Assembly (NCBI RefSeq): GCF_003344535.1
Contig: NZ_QPKS01000008.1
Location: forward strand, 82,370-146,369
DNA length: 64,000 bases
Origin: Exiguobacterium flavidum
GTDB taxonomy: Bacteria > Bacillota > Bacilli > Exiguobacteriales > Exiguobacteriaceae
Direction: 5' to 3'
Below are positions 18,265-26,976 of this stretch, one piece after another. Each line of letters begins with the position of its first letter. Position 1 is the stretch's first letter. The translations under genes were made by a program, and so were the position numbers. A model generated the notes under the pieces. It saw nothing but the letters and a program-made list of their open reading frames with translations, was not told the origin of the DNA and did no database searches.

Positions 18265-19569
18265 TTAGTTGTTAACCTTGATGTCTGGGTATGCGTTCTT
18301 GACTTTCTTATAGAACTCTTCGATCGCTTCATCCTTCGACTTCTTGCCTTCTACATATTGAAGGACCGATGCGCCGTAGAGCGTATCAAGCTGTTGGTCG
18401 TACTTCGTGACGATACCAGGAGTGATTTTTTCTGCTTGGTCGAGGAAGAACTCATAGTTGTTCTGTCCGCCGAGGAACTCATCGCTGAAGTCAGATTTGA
18501 TCTTGTCCGTAACTGGCGTGTAAGCAAGGACGTCGCCTGTCTCTTTCGCCCAGTCAGTCAAGAACTCGTCGTCTTGTGTCATCATCTTGACGAAGTCATA
18601 CGCGAGCTTCTGCTTCTTCGAATCCTTGTAGACACCTAACCACGTTCCGCCCCAGAAGTACGGGCTTGGACCGCTCGTGACAGCCCAGTCGCCTGCCGTC
18701 GTCTTCGCGTTCTCTTTGAGGACGCTGTGCAGTCCCCAAGTCGGAAGGACGTACGAGAAGACTTGCGTCTCCGTCTGCTTGCCGTTTTCCTTGACCTTGA
18801 TCGGCTTGTCCATGCCTTCGAACCAAGAAGGTGACCATTCAGGAGCGAGCGCCGTGTATTGTTTCGCACGCAGTTCCTTCGCGTAATCCATGTAGTCCTT
18901 CTTCTCTTGCGTCAGGACGAGCTCTTGGTTTTCGTTGACCCATGGTTGCGGGTTAGCGCCTTGCGAGAACCAGCGGATCGAGCCTTCATCCGGGAACATC
19001 TTGTAGCCTTTTTGCTTCATCTTTTCAGCGACTTCGAAGACGCCGTCCATCGAACTCATCATGCTGCCGACTTCTTTCGGGTCATCCGTACCGAGTACTT
19101 CCTTCGCGAGGCTACGCTTGTAGTAGACGCCGCCTGGAGTCGTCTGCCATGAGAGTGCACGAACGTTTCCGTCCTTGTCCTTACCGAGGTCATAGACGTA
19201 CGGGATATAGTTGTCCTTGATTTTGTCTGCACCGAACTTGTCGTCAGACAGGTTCGCCCAGTAGCCTGCATCGACCCATTGCTTCAAGAAGGCGATCTCA
19301 CCTGTGAAGATATCAGGTGCACCGACACCGCTCTCGAGTGCTGGTTTCAGCTTCGTCGGATAATCGGCGATCGGAACGATCGTCAGCTCGACTTTGACAC
19401 CGTTCTTCTCTTCGAATTTCGTGATCGGTTTCTTCAGCTCGTCCGTGAACGACCAGATTTTGAGGACGTCGTCCTTCTTCTCAGTTGAACCTGAACTGTC
19501 TGAACATCCGCTAAGTACACCGGCAGCAAGCGTGCCGACCGTCATTACGCTAATTAGTTTTTTTCGCAT
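18265..19569 (-). CDS. Sugar ABC transporter substrate-binding lipoprotein
   Basis: A 434-residue family 1 extracellular binding protein. The signal peptide ends in the lipobox LSGC (Cys22), so the mature protein is lipid-anchored. Typical features include LKIWSFTDELKKPITKFEE at the start of the mature domain and PDIFTGEIAFLKQWVDAGYW. It is the first gene of the beta-glucan operon. Its promoter region holds a LacI-type palindrome (19634-19649), so induction by the substrate is likely. The ligand is inferred to be a beta-gluco-oligosaccharide from the downstream GH1 and GH16 enzymes. Confidence 0.92.
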   Translation of the reverse strand: MRKKLISVMTVGTLAAGVLSGCSDSSGSTEKKDDVLKIWSFTDELKKPITKFEEKNGVKVELTIVPIADYPTKLKPALESGVGAPDIFTGEIAFLKQWVDAGYWANLSDDKFGADKIKDNYIPYVYDLGKDKDGNVRALSWQTTPGGVYYKRSLAKEVLGTDDPKEVGSMMSSMDGVFEVAEKMKQKGYKMFPDEGSIRWFSQGANPQPWVNENQELVLTQEKKDYMDYAKELRAKQYTALAPEWSPSWFEGMDKPIKVKENGKQTETQVFSYVLPTWGLHSVLKENAKTTAGDWAVTSGPSPYFWGGTWLGVYKDSKKQKLAYDFVKMMTQDDEFLTDWAKETGDVLAYTPVTDKIKSDFSDEFLGGQNNYEFFLDQAEKITPGIVTKYDQQLDTLYGASVLQYVEGKKSKDEAIEEFYKKVKNAYPDIKVNN

Positions 19570-19633
19570 GGGTTACCATCCTTTTCGTATGTTTTGATGA
19601 TGTCGTGAACCTTGTTAATGCTTTCCGAAAATA

Positions 19634-19649
19634 TCGAAAGCGCTTTCGG
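19634..19649. promoter_or_regulatory. LacI-type operator before the beta-glucan operon
   Basis: TCGAAAGCGCTTTCGG is almost the same palindrome as the one in front of the lacI gene (20791-20808). It lies 65-80 bases upstream of the binding-protein start. It lacks the TG...CA ends of a cre site, so the local LacI protein is the better candidate than CcpA. Confidence 0.7.
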
Positions 19650-19696
19650 AAACTTTCGAAAAAAGAGCCGAATATTATATTCGGTGGGATTGGTTC

Positions 19697-19752
19697 ATTT
19701 CGAAACCGCTCTCGCTCCTCATCGCAATCAAGTGCGAGAGCGATTTCGAAAT
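19697..19752. repeat. 19-bp inverted repeat between lacI and the operon
   Basis: The arms at 19697-19715 and 19734-19752 (starting ATTTCGAAACCGC and ending GCGATTTCGAAAT) pair over 19 positions with a single G-T, around an 18-base loop. No T-run follows on either strand. It sits right after the lacI stop, so it may be a terminator, or a pair of operator half-sites since TTTCGAAA recalls the LacI palindrome. Confidence 0.65.
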
Positions 19753-19758
19753 CTTATT

Positions 19759-20772
19759 TCATCTTGCGAGCGGCGCGCAGGAATCTCGGACGATCAACTC
19801 GACCGGAATCACTTCTGTCACAGCCGTCCGTTTCTTCTGTTCGATCTGCTCGATCAGGACGTCAGCGGCCTTCTTCCCGATTGCGTCCGTATCTTGGCGG
19901 ATCGTCGTCAACTTCGGTGTGATGTACTTGACCATCTCGATATCATCATATCCGATGACCGAGATGTCTTCCGGCACTTTCAGACCCGCTTCATGGATCG
20001 CTTCGATCGCACCGATCGCCATCTGGTCCCCTGCCGCGAACACGGCAGTCGGACGATCTTCGAGCGCGAGCAAGCGCCGCATCGCAGTCTTTCCGCCGTC
20101 GACTGAGAAGAATCCTCCATCGACGATGTAGCCGTCCGGTGTCGGCAACGAAAGTCTCGCCATCGCCTGCTTGAAGCCGTCGACGCGTGCAAGTCCCGCG
20201 TCTGTCGTTCCGTCACCTGCGATATGAGCGATTTTGCGGTGCCCAAGGCCATACAGATAGTCGACAGCGAGCCTTCCGCCTGCGATGTTGTCGGAAAAGA
20301 CGACGCTGCAGTTCTCCGTGTCCATGTCGACGACGACGATTGGAATCGAGCTCCGAATCAGTGTCTGGACCTGTTCATCCATCTGGTCCGAGCAGATGAC
20401 GACGATACCGTCGACCGCCCGGTGCTTGAAGTGCTCGAGATAGCTCATGTCACGGTTTCTGAGATTGCGTGACGCGAAGATCAAATCATATCCTTGCTGC
20501 TCGGTCGCTTGACGGAAGCTCTCGATGATGGCATTGAAGAATGGATGCTTCATCCCTACTTCGTTCGCTTCCGCGAACATGACGCCGATCGTCCAAGACT
20601 TTTTCGTCGACAGCGACTGCGCGTGCGCGTTTGGCAAGTATCCCATATCAGAAGCGGCCTGAAGGATTTTCGCCCTCGTCTTCTCACTGACATCCGAATA
20701 GTTGTTGAGCGCCTTTGAAACTGTCGTGATTGAAAATCCAGTCACTTTCGCTAAGTCGTATATCGTACCCAT
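19759..20772 (-). CDS. LacI-family repressor of the beta-glucan operon
   Basis: A 337-residue regulator when started at the ATG at 20770-20772 (MGTIYDLAKVTGFSITTVSK). The helix-turn-helix and hinge (YDLAKVTGFSITTVSKALNN...MGYLPNAHAQSL) then begin at residue 1, as in the family; the ~110-residue in-frame extension is not needed. GGGG lies 9 bases upstream. Residues ~60-337 form the sugar-binding domain. It is transcribed towards the operon, with near-identical palindromes before its own gene and the operon, which points to autoregulation and local control. The effector is unknown; an oligoglucoside is inferred. Confidence 0.92.
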   Translation of the reverse strand: MGTIYDLAKVTGFSITTVSKALNNYSDVSEKTRAKILQAASDMGYLPNAHAQSLSTKKSWTIGVMFAEANEVGMKHPFFNAIIESFRQATEQQGYDLIFASRNLRNRDMSYLEHFKHRAVDGIVVICSDQMDEQVQTLIRSSIPIVVVDMDTENCSVVFSDNIAGGRLAVDYLYGLGHRKIAHIAGDGTTDAGLARVDGFKQAMARLSLPTPDGYIVDGGFFSVDGGKTAMRRLLALEDRPTAVFAAGDQMAIGAIEAIHEAGLKVPEDISVIGYDDIEMVKYITPKLTTIRQDTDAIGKKAADVLIEQIEQKKRTAVTEVIPVELIVRDSCAPLAR

Positions 20773-20790
20773 TTCATTGAACCCCATTTC

Positions 20791-20808
20791 ATCGAAAGCG
20801 CTTTCGAT
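20791..20808. promoter_or_regulatory. Perfect 18-bp palindromic operator upstream of lacI
   Basis: ATCGAAAGCGCTTTCGAT is a perfect palindrome 19 bases before the lacI start, with the central GC typical of LacI-family sites. It also lies in the intergenic region shared with the divergent Mg2+-type ATPase gene, 168 bases from that start. Confidence 0.8.
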
Positions 20809-20976
20809 AAATTTAGTATAGAAGTTCTCCTCCGAGGAATCAACCTTTTTTTGAAACCGCTTCCTAAAAAATGCTGTTTCTTTTTTCCTCTTCACGGAAT
20901 CGACATATTCCGTCCCTTCCGAAACAGGGTATAGGGTAGATGAAGCATTTCCCTTCAAAGCAAAGGAGTGATGAGG

Positions 20977-23523
20977 ATGGACTACTGGAGCATGCCTGCC
21001 GATCAAGTCGTGGAACAACTTGGCACCCGCCGCTCCGGTCTGACGGAGGAGGAGGCCGCCTCGCGTCTGCAGACTTATGGAGCGAATATCATCCGGGAGC
21101 AAAAGCGGACGACACGTCTCTCTCTGCTACTCAGTCAATTCAAGAACCCGATCATCGTCATCCTCCTCATCGCGACGCTCATCTCGGCCGGGACAGGTGA
21201 ATGGATCGACGCGACGATCATCTTCGTCATCATCCTCGCAAGCGCAACGCTCAGCTTCTTTCAGGAACACAGGGCAAGCCGTGCGATTGAGGAGTTGCGG
21301 GCGAAGGTCCAGACGAAGTCGCATGTGTTGAGGAATGGGAGCGAGAAGGACGTCCCTTCGAGCGATGTCGTCCCCGGCGACATCGTCCTCCTCTCAATCG
21401 GCAGTCTCATCCCTGCTGACGGTCTGATTCTCTCGAGCACGGACTTCTACGTCAACCAGTCGATCCTGACCGGAGAGTCACTCCTCTCCCAAAAATCTGC
21501 CGGCATCCTGCCCGCTTCTTCCAGTGTCGAGGAACGGACGAACTGCGTCTTCACCGGAACGAACGTCCATAGCGGCAATGCTGTCATGATCGCCCTTCAA
21601 ACAGGAAGAACGACCGTATTCGGTCAGATTGCGGAAAAACTGCAACTTCGACCACCGGAGACGGAATTCGAGTCCGGCCTTCGCCATTTCGGCTATTTGC
21701 TCACGCGGATGATGCTCATCCTGACCCTTGCTGTCTTCGCGATCAACATCTTCGTCGATCGCCCCGTCATCGATGCTCTTCTCTTCTCCGTCGCCGTCGC
21801 CGTCGGCCTGACGCCGCAACTCCTCTCTGCCATCGTCAGCATCACCCTCTCGAACGGATCGCGTATGATGGCGAAGGAAGGGGTGATCGTCAGACGCCTG
21901 AATTCAATCGAGAACTTCGGGAGCATGGACATCCTCTGCACGGATAAGACGGGCACGCTGACGGAAGGTGTCGTCCGCTTGAGCGGAGCTCTCGATTCAG
22001 ACGGACGTCCTTCCGATTCCGTCTTCCGCCTCGCTTTCATCAACGCCTCCCTTCAGAACGCCCTCGCGAACTCACTTGACAAGACGATCGTCGCGGAGCG
22101 CCCACTCGACTTGAGGGGCGTGACGAAGCGCGAGGAGATTCCGTTCGACTTCACGCGCAAGCGGCTCAGCCTCGTCGTCGAGGAGGAGGGTGTATTGACA
22201 CTGATCACGAAGGGAGCCTTCCACCCCATACTGTCAGCCTGCAGCCACATCGCCGCCAATGACGGAATCCGCCCGATCGATCTGGCGGAAAGCGCGGTGC
22301 TCGAAGCCCGGTACACGGCTTGGGGCAACGAAGGGATTCGCGTCCTCGGCGTCGCATCGAAAACGGTCGGTCTGAAGAACGATTATACGACGGCCGACGA
22401 GGCGGACTTGACGTTTCAAGGCTTCCTTCTGTTCTCGGACCAGCCGAAGGAGGACGCCGACGAGACGATCGCAGCCCTCGCGCGAAGCGGTGTCTCGCTC
22501 TGCGTCATCAGCGGCGACAACAAGCTCGTCGCCCTGCACACTGCGAAAGCCGTCGGACTCGACGTCAAGGGCGTCCTGACCGGCGGCGACTTGATCAAGA
22601 TGAACGATGAAGCGCTCTGGTACAATGTCGAGACGACGAACGTCTTCGCCGAGGTCGATCCGAACCAGAAGGAGCGAATCCTGCTCGCGTTCAAGAAGAA
22701 CGGTCACGTCGTCGGTTACCTCGGCGACGGCATCAATGACGTCCCCGCCCTGCATGCCGCGGACGTCAGCATCTCCGTCGACACCGCCGTCGACGTCGCG
22801 AAGGAGTCGGCCGACTTCGTCCTGCTCGAGAAAAATCTCGATGTGTTGAACCGGGGAATCATTCTCGGCCGGACGACGTTCGCAAATACGCTCAAGTACA
22901 TCATGATCACGACGAGCGCAAACTTCGGAAATATGTTCAGCATGGTCGGCGTCTCACTGTTCCTCCCGTTCCTGCCTCTCCTGCCGAAGCAGATTCTGAT
23001 GATCAATTTTCTAAGCGATTTCCCAGCCATCACGATCGCGAGCGATGCCGTCGACGAGGAGATACTCGAGACACCGCGGCGCTGGGACATCAAGGAGATT
23101 CAGCGCTTCATGATCGTCTTCGGTCTCATCAGCTCCGTCTTCGACTATCTGACGTTCGCCGTCCTCTTCTTTTTCTTCAAGGCATACGATGCGACCTTCC
23201 AGAGTGCCTGGTTCACTTTCTCAGTTCTGACTGAGCTCCTGCTGCTCCTCGTCATGCGGACACGTAAACCGTTCTACAAAAGCCGTCCTGCACGTCCGCT
23301 CCTTTATTCGACCATCATCATCTTTTTGCTTACGCTGCTCCTTCCCTACCTGCCCGTCTATACGATTTTGCGGCTCGAACCGGTCCGCCTGCCTGTCATC
23401 CTCTCCTTGTTCGGTCTCCTCGGCGGCTATGTCATCATGACGGAGATCGGAAAGCATTACTTCTTCAAGAAGGTGTCGACACGTTCATACAGCACTGGAC
23501 ATGAAACGAGACAGCGGGATTAA
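20977..23523 (+). CDS. Magnesium-type P-type ATPase (MgtA/MgtB class)
   Basis: An 848-residue P-IIIB ATPase that imports Mg2+ at ATP cost. Visible motifs are the actuator TGES, the phosphorylation site DKTGTLTEG, the hinge LGDGINDVPAL, and about ten membrane helices. The C-terminal cytoplasmic MTEIGKHYFF follows a final helix. ATG 20977 is preferred: AAAGGAG lies 8 bases upstream, while ATG 20971 and GTG 20968 sit too close to or inside it. The 168-base leader does not show a recognisable M-box. The end overlaps a bidirectional terminator. Confidence 0.9.
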   Translation: MDYWSMPADQVVEQLGTRRSGLTEEEAASRLQTYGANIIREQKRTTRLSLLLSQFKNPIIVILLIATLISAGTGEWIDATIIFVIILASATLSFFQEHRASRAIEELRAKVQTKSHVLRNGSEKDVPSSDVVPGDIVLLSIGSLIPADGLILSSTDFYVNQSILTGESLLSQKSAGILPASSSVEERTNCVFTGTNVHSGNAVMIALQTGRTTVFGQIAEKLQLRPPETEFESGLRHFGYLLTRMMLILTLAVFAINIFVDRPVIDALLFSVAVAVGLTPQLLSAIVSITLSNGSRMMAKEGVIVRRLNSIENFGSMDILCTDKTGTLTEGVVRLSGALDSDGRPSDSVFRLAFINASLQNALANSLDKTIVAERPLDLRGVTKREEIPFDFTRKRLSLVVEEEGVLTLITKGAFHPILSACSHIAANDGIRPIDLAESAVLEARYTAWGNEGIRVLGVASKTVGLKNDYTTADEADLTFQGFLLFSDQPKEDADETIAALARSGVSLCVISGDNKLVALHTAKAVGLDVKGVLTGGDLIKMNDEALWYNVETTNVFAEVDPNQKERILLAFKKNGHVVGYLGDGINDVPALHAADVSISVDTAVDVAKESADFVLLEKNLDVLNRGIILGRTTFANTLKYIMITTSANFGNMFSMVGVSLFLPFLPLLPKQILMINFLSDFPAITIASDAVDEEILETPRRWDIKEIQRFMIVFGLISSVFDYLTFAVLFFFFKAYDATFQSAWFTFSVLTELLLLLVMRTRKPFYKSRPARPLLYSTIIIFLLTLLLPYLPVYTILRLEPVRLPVILSLFGLLGGYVIMTEIGKHYFFKKVSTRSYSTGHETRQRD

Positions 23524-23538
23524 AGTCCGCTGCCTCGT
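23506..23538. terminator. Bidirectional terminator between the Mg ATPase and hydroxylase genes
   Basis: ACGAGACAGCGG and CCGCTGCCTCGT pair over 12 bp with one A-C mismatch (G-U on the other strand) around a 9-base loop. Short T-rich stretches follow on both strands. The Mg ATPase stop lies inside it. Confidence 0.75.
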
Positions 23539-23562
23539 TCGCTCCATCCTGTTGTTTCCTTC

Positions 23563-25212
23563 TCAATGCACAAGTTCGAGCACACTGATTCCCCGCTCGA
23601 TCAATTGCGCGCGTTCGGCAGACGTCGCCTTCAGGCGCTCGAGGTCGAGCAGCAGGCTTTCCCGCTCCGCCTTGTCCTCCGTCAGCTCGAGCAGCTCGAG
23701 CCGAAGCAACCATGCCTCAGGCAGACTCGACAGCGCCACGTCGATCAGCTCGGACAGCCGCTGCGCGTCGATTTCCCCTTCCCGCATCTCGCGGACCGCG
23801 GCGAACAACGGGTCGGCAGGCGTCAACGGCCGTTCGATCCGCTCGAAGACGACCTCTTCCGGAATCACCTTCAGTTCCTCGACGTCCGTCCCCGGGAAGG
23901 CGGAGATGATCTGTCCAGCAATCAGGTCGAGTTGGTCGAACCGCTCGATGCCGTCAGCCGTCTCAAGTATGGCATCGACGAGCGTGACGATCGCCCGCTT
24001 GCCGTCGATCTCCTGGACCTCGCTGATGCGACCGCGGAGCGCAAGTCCCGCTTCGACCCAGTCGAGCGTCTCATCGAAACGGACCTGTGCGAGCACCTCG
24101 TTCAGCCCCTCACCGTGGAGCAATGTAAATCCTTCCGGATGCGAAGCGTGTCCCTGGCCTTCGATGACCCGGCCGTTCGCCGCAAGTGCGACCGGTCCCT
24201 TGAGACGGACACGCCGGAGCGTCCCGAATTCCTCGAGCGTATCCGGCGCACCGACGAGCGAGACGCCGCTGTCGAAGACGAGCGTCGACAAGGCCCCGGA
24301 GTCGACGGCCTTGCGCAAGCCGTGATCGCCGCCGCGCGCGAATGCCATCGTCGAAGCGTACTGTTCGAGCGCCTCCCGCAGCTGTTCGAACGACTCACAG
24401 ACGAACAATTCCTTCTGCATGTTCGTCACGTCGTGCTTCGTCGCGAGCGCCTTCTCGAGCGAGAACGGGTGCTTGACGACAGCTTCCGTCAGGCAGTGCC
24501 GGCTTTCGCCGACCGACGAGAGCAATCCCGCCCCGTAGATTTGCGGTGCGTCGAGGTCGCCAATCAGCCCGAACTCGACCGTCCACCAGAACAGGCGCGA
24601 AATCTCGTTCGATTCCGAGATGCCCTGCACATGCGTCCGTGCCTCGGCGAGCTCGAGTTCCGCCTGCGCGATATCGCCTGGCGTCGAGAACGGGCTCTCC
24701 TTGACGACCGTCAATTTTTTCAGTGCACGGAAGACGGCGTGCTCCGCCCGGTGCGAGAACGATTTCGCACCGATCTCACCGAAGCGGCGGACGAATTCCG
24801 CGTAGACCGGGTTCATCAGGATCGGTGCATGCCCGGCCGCCTCATGTAGGATGTCCGGCGCCGGCGTGTAGAGGATGTTGTCGACTTTCCGGATGTCGGT
24901 CGCGATCGGCAGAAGGCCGTGCCCCTGGAAGTCGAAGAAGGCGACGCCCGGAATCAATCCGTCGACGGCGACCGTCCCCCAGCCGCCCCGGCTCAAGTTC
25001 GCCGTCATCTCGCGGACGTCCGGGATCCGCTCCGTGCTGATGCCGGAAGCCTTCAGCCCTTCGAGGTAAGCAGGATGCGCCGTATGTTGCAACGTATGGA
25101 GATTGAGCCGCATGACGTACCGCCAGACCGCGTGATCCGTCGGCGTGTAGTCTTCGTAGTGCTGCGGTGCGACGTGCGGTTTCAGATGACTTGGAATGAT
25201 CGGTGTTGACAT
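23563..25212 (-). CDS. Iron-dependent aromatic amino acid hydroxylase (phenylalanine 4-monooxygenase-like)
   Basis: A 549-residue protein. The first ~310 residues form the pterin-dependent hydroxylase domain: iron-binding histidines in PAPDILHEAAGHAPIL and the third ligand Glu in FWWTVEFGLIGD, then GAGLLSSVGES. The C-terminal ~240 residues (from about GDHGLRKAVDSG) are an extension absent from short bacterial phenylalanine hydroxylases, with no domain I can name. Long versions occur in Bacillus-group bacteria. The reaction is probably Phe to Tyr using tetrahydropterin and O2. It is monocistronic and immediately followed upstream by the IS605-type element, 28 bases from the start codon. Confidence 0.88.
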   Translation of the reverse strand: MSTPIIPSHLKPHVAPQHYEDYTPTDHAVWRYVMRLNLHTLQHTAHPAYLEGLKASGISTERIPDVREMTANLSRGGWGTVAVDGLIPGVAFFDFQGHGLLPIATDIRKVDNILYTPAPDILHEAAGHAPILMNPVYAEFVRRFGEIGAKSFSHRAEHAVFRALKKLTVVKESPFSTPGDIAQAELELAEARTHVQGISESNEISRLFWWTVEFGLIGDLDAPQIYGAGLLSSVGESRHCLTEAVVKHPFSLEKALATKHDVTNMQKELFVCESFEQLREALEQYASTMAFARGGDHGLRKAVDSGALSTLVFDSGVSLVGAPDTLEEFGTLRRVRLKGPVALAANGRVIEGQGHASHPEGFTLLHGEGLNEVLAQVRFDETLDWVEAGLALRGRISEVQEIDGKRAIVTLVDAILETADGIERFDQLDLIAGQIISAFPGTDVEELKVIPEEVVFERIERPLTPADPLFAAVREMREGEIDAQRLSELIDVALSSLPEAWLLRLELLELTEDKAERESLLLDLERLKATSAERAQLIERGISVLELVH

Positions 25213-25732
25213 GGAAGTTCCTCCTTTTGATCAGCTTGACACTCCCACGGCTAAAGCCGCAAGCTCGAATCCTTCGGTAGGCGTGGGATTCTGAAGTGCT
25301 TGTACGAACGCAGCCCATTTCTGTTTTGTTCAAGCCTTCAGATGAGGGTGTGCCATCACCCCTCCTGAGACAGACCATATAGGTTCTCAGGCTGGTGGAC
25401 TGTTACCATCCACCACAGGTCATTGCAGGTGTGTCCATCTTATATTTTAGCGTCTTTTGCATGACGACAGGCATCGTTTTACCGGTCACATGTTTTCGTG
25501 ACCGAACCGCGTACGATGATTAAGGGACGATGGACACAGGCGTTTTAGAGACTTGTACTTGTCTATGGGATATATATACTCGAATGTCGGATGTTCTTCA
25601 CGTCCGAACTCACTTTCATTCCATGTCTAAAGACGGGCTGCGCCAGATATGGGCTTTCTCGTTCGTAAAATTTGTAATTCACGGCGGCCTGTGTGCACGT
25701 TCTCAGCGCCACGTGCTCTCTTGGACAGGTAG

Positions 25733-26542
25733 GCCGACTCTACCTACGTCGGCAATAAGCTCAAACTTCCTAAGCTCAAGTGGGTCCGTTTCGCCAACTC
25801 GAGACAGGTCGAAGGGCGGATCCTGAACGCGACGATCCGACGTAACGCCTCAGGGAAGTACTTCGTCTCCCTGGTCGTCGAGCAGGAGATCGGCGAACTG
25901 CCGAAGACCGGCTCATCCGTCGGCGTCGATGTCGGATTGAAGAATTTCGCCATCCTGTCCGACGGCACCGTGTACAAGAACGACCGCCATTTCCGCACGC
26001 TCGAGAAGAAATTGGCCCGCGAACAACGCAAGCTCTCCCGTCGTCAGCTTATCGCCATGAACAAGAAAATTAAGCTCTCCGAATCGAAGAACTACCAGAA
26101 GCAGAAGCGCAAGGTCGCGCGTATACACGAGAAAATCGCGAACAAGCGGAACGACTTCCTGCATAAAGTATCGACCGAGATCGTCAAAAACCACGACGTC
26201 ATCGGGATCGAGACCCTGCAGGTGAAGAACATGCGGCAAAACCGCAAGTTGAGCAAGGCGATCTCCGAGGTCAGTTGGTCGGAGTTCTTCCGCCTGCTCG
26301 AATACAAGGCGGACTGGTACGGGAAGACCGTAGTCAAGGTCGGCAAGGCTTTCGCCTCGAGCCAGCTCTGTTCGAGTTGCGGCCATCAGCACAAAGACGT
26401 GAAGCATCTTGGCTTGCGCGAGTGGACTTGCCCAGGTTGCGGCGTCCACCATGACCGAGATGTGAACGCAGGACTGAACCTCAAACAAGAGGCCGAGCGA
26501 ATCCTCGCTTCTTCAACCGTCGGGACGACGGGGCTAGCCTGA
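25733..26542 (+). pseudogene. tnpB: 5'-truncated tnpB (RNA-guided nuclease, RuvC part only)
   Basis: In-frame homology starts at about 25733, straight after a TAG at 25730, and gives 269 codons; full TnpB is about 370-400, so roughly 100 N-terminal residues (REC/WED) are missing. The kept part includes GNKLKLPKLKWVRF, the RuvC Asp in SVGVDVGLKNFA, the Glu in IGIETLQVKNM, a four-cysteine zinc knuckle (SSCGHQH...CPGCG) and the final Asp in DRDVNAGLNLK. A TTG at 25937 gives a 201-residue ORF but would omit the first catalytic Asp. It is probably dead as a nuclease. Confidence 0.85.
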
Positions 26543-26616
26543 TCAGGTTTCGGTCGTCAGGTCGGATGACTCAGGAACCTCCACCTCCAAGCAAAGCGTA
26601 GGTGGAGCTAGTTCAA
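26480..26616 (+). ncRNA. Putative omega-RNA / right-end RNA of the IS605-type element
   Basis: In this family the guide RNA is made from the tnpB 3' end through the right end of the element. Here the right-end hairpin (CTCCACCT 26579-26586, AGGTGGAG 26600-26607) and the terminal TTCAA are intact. If transcribed, the guide would be the bases after 26616 (GCGGTATCGTC...). The 5' limit is approximate. Confidence 0.5.
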
Positions 26617-26787
26617 TGCGGTATCGTCATCGTTTTTACTTTTATACTGTTATGCTGTTATGCTTTTAGTGACTAAAGCATCTATTGTTTAGGATTATAC
26701 GCACCTTCTCCAAACTACGTCAACACTTTTTGTCACCAAACGCATTCTACCCGCTTTTAGGACGATCATTCTTCGAGCGCCCATTCG

Positions 26788-26830
26788 CGATAAAGGTACT
26801 CATTTTCAGACGAAATGAGTACCTTTATCG
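26788..26830. repeat. Perfect 18-bp inverted repeat
   Basis: CGATAAAGGTACTCATTT and its exact complement are separated by a 7-base loop (TCAGACG). No T-run follows, so a standard terminator is doubtful. It lies in the 360-base AT-rich gap between the IS element and the ABC-2 genes. Confidence 0.75.
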
Positions 26831-26856
26831 ATAAATGAATAGATTAATCTTCAATC

Positions 26857-26889
26857 ATCATGCTCATTCCACTTGTTTTTGAGCATGAT
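26857..26889. repeat. 10-bp inverted repeat with T-rich loop
   Basis: ATCATGCTCA and TGAGCATGAT form a perfect stem around a 13-base loop. It sits downstream of the minus-strand ABC-2 permease gene and may contribute to termination. The rest of 26640-26976 shows no ORF or known element. Confidence 0.55.
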
Positions 26890-26976
26890 TAACAAAGTGA
26901 GCACGAAGTGGAGGGATTCGATGCGTCACTATGACCGCTGATTTTTAAGGCAACGTTCAAGGCGTTTTTAGCATCC

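Larger units (their letters stand above)
25241..26616 (+). mobile_element. Degenerate IS200/IS605-type (tnpB-only) element
   Basis: The left end, just after TTGAC (25236-25240), starts with the subterminal hairpin CCCACG...CGTGGG. The right end has the hairpin CTCCACCT...AGGTGGAG (26579-26607), followed by CTAGTTCAA. TTGAC is a plausible target/TAM pentamer because ISDra2-type elements sit next to TTGAT. No tnpA (Y1 transposase) is present. The ~490 bases from the left end to 25732 hold no coding sequence I can support. The element is therefore non-autonomous. Confidence 0.8.

Noticed and set aside
20809..20976. Possible Mg2+ riboswitch (M-box) before the Mg2+-type ATPase
   Set aside because: I could not find the conserved M-box core in this 168-base leader; only a small CGGAAT/ATTCCG hairpin is visible.
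20773..21102. 110-residue N-terminal extension of the LacI-family regulator
   Set aside because: LacI proteins start at the helix-turn-helix; the extension crosses the operator palindrome and the divergent ATPase start.
25241..25732. tnpA (Y1 transposase) gene in the left part of the IS605-type element
   Set aside because: No frame shows the HUH motif or catalytic Tyr; the stretch appears non-coding.
25530..25826. 98-codon plus-strand frame taken as the TnpB N-terminus
   Set aside because: It is in a different frame from the TnpB remnant and has no TnpB-like sequence.
26788..26889. Inverted repeats considered as a CRISPR array
   Set aside because: Only two different hairpins occur, with no regular repeat-spacer pattern and no cas genes nearby.
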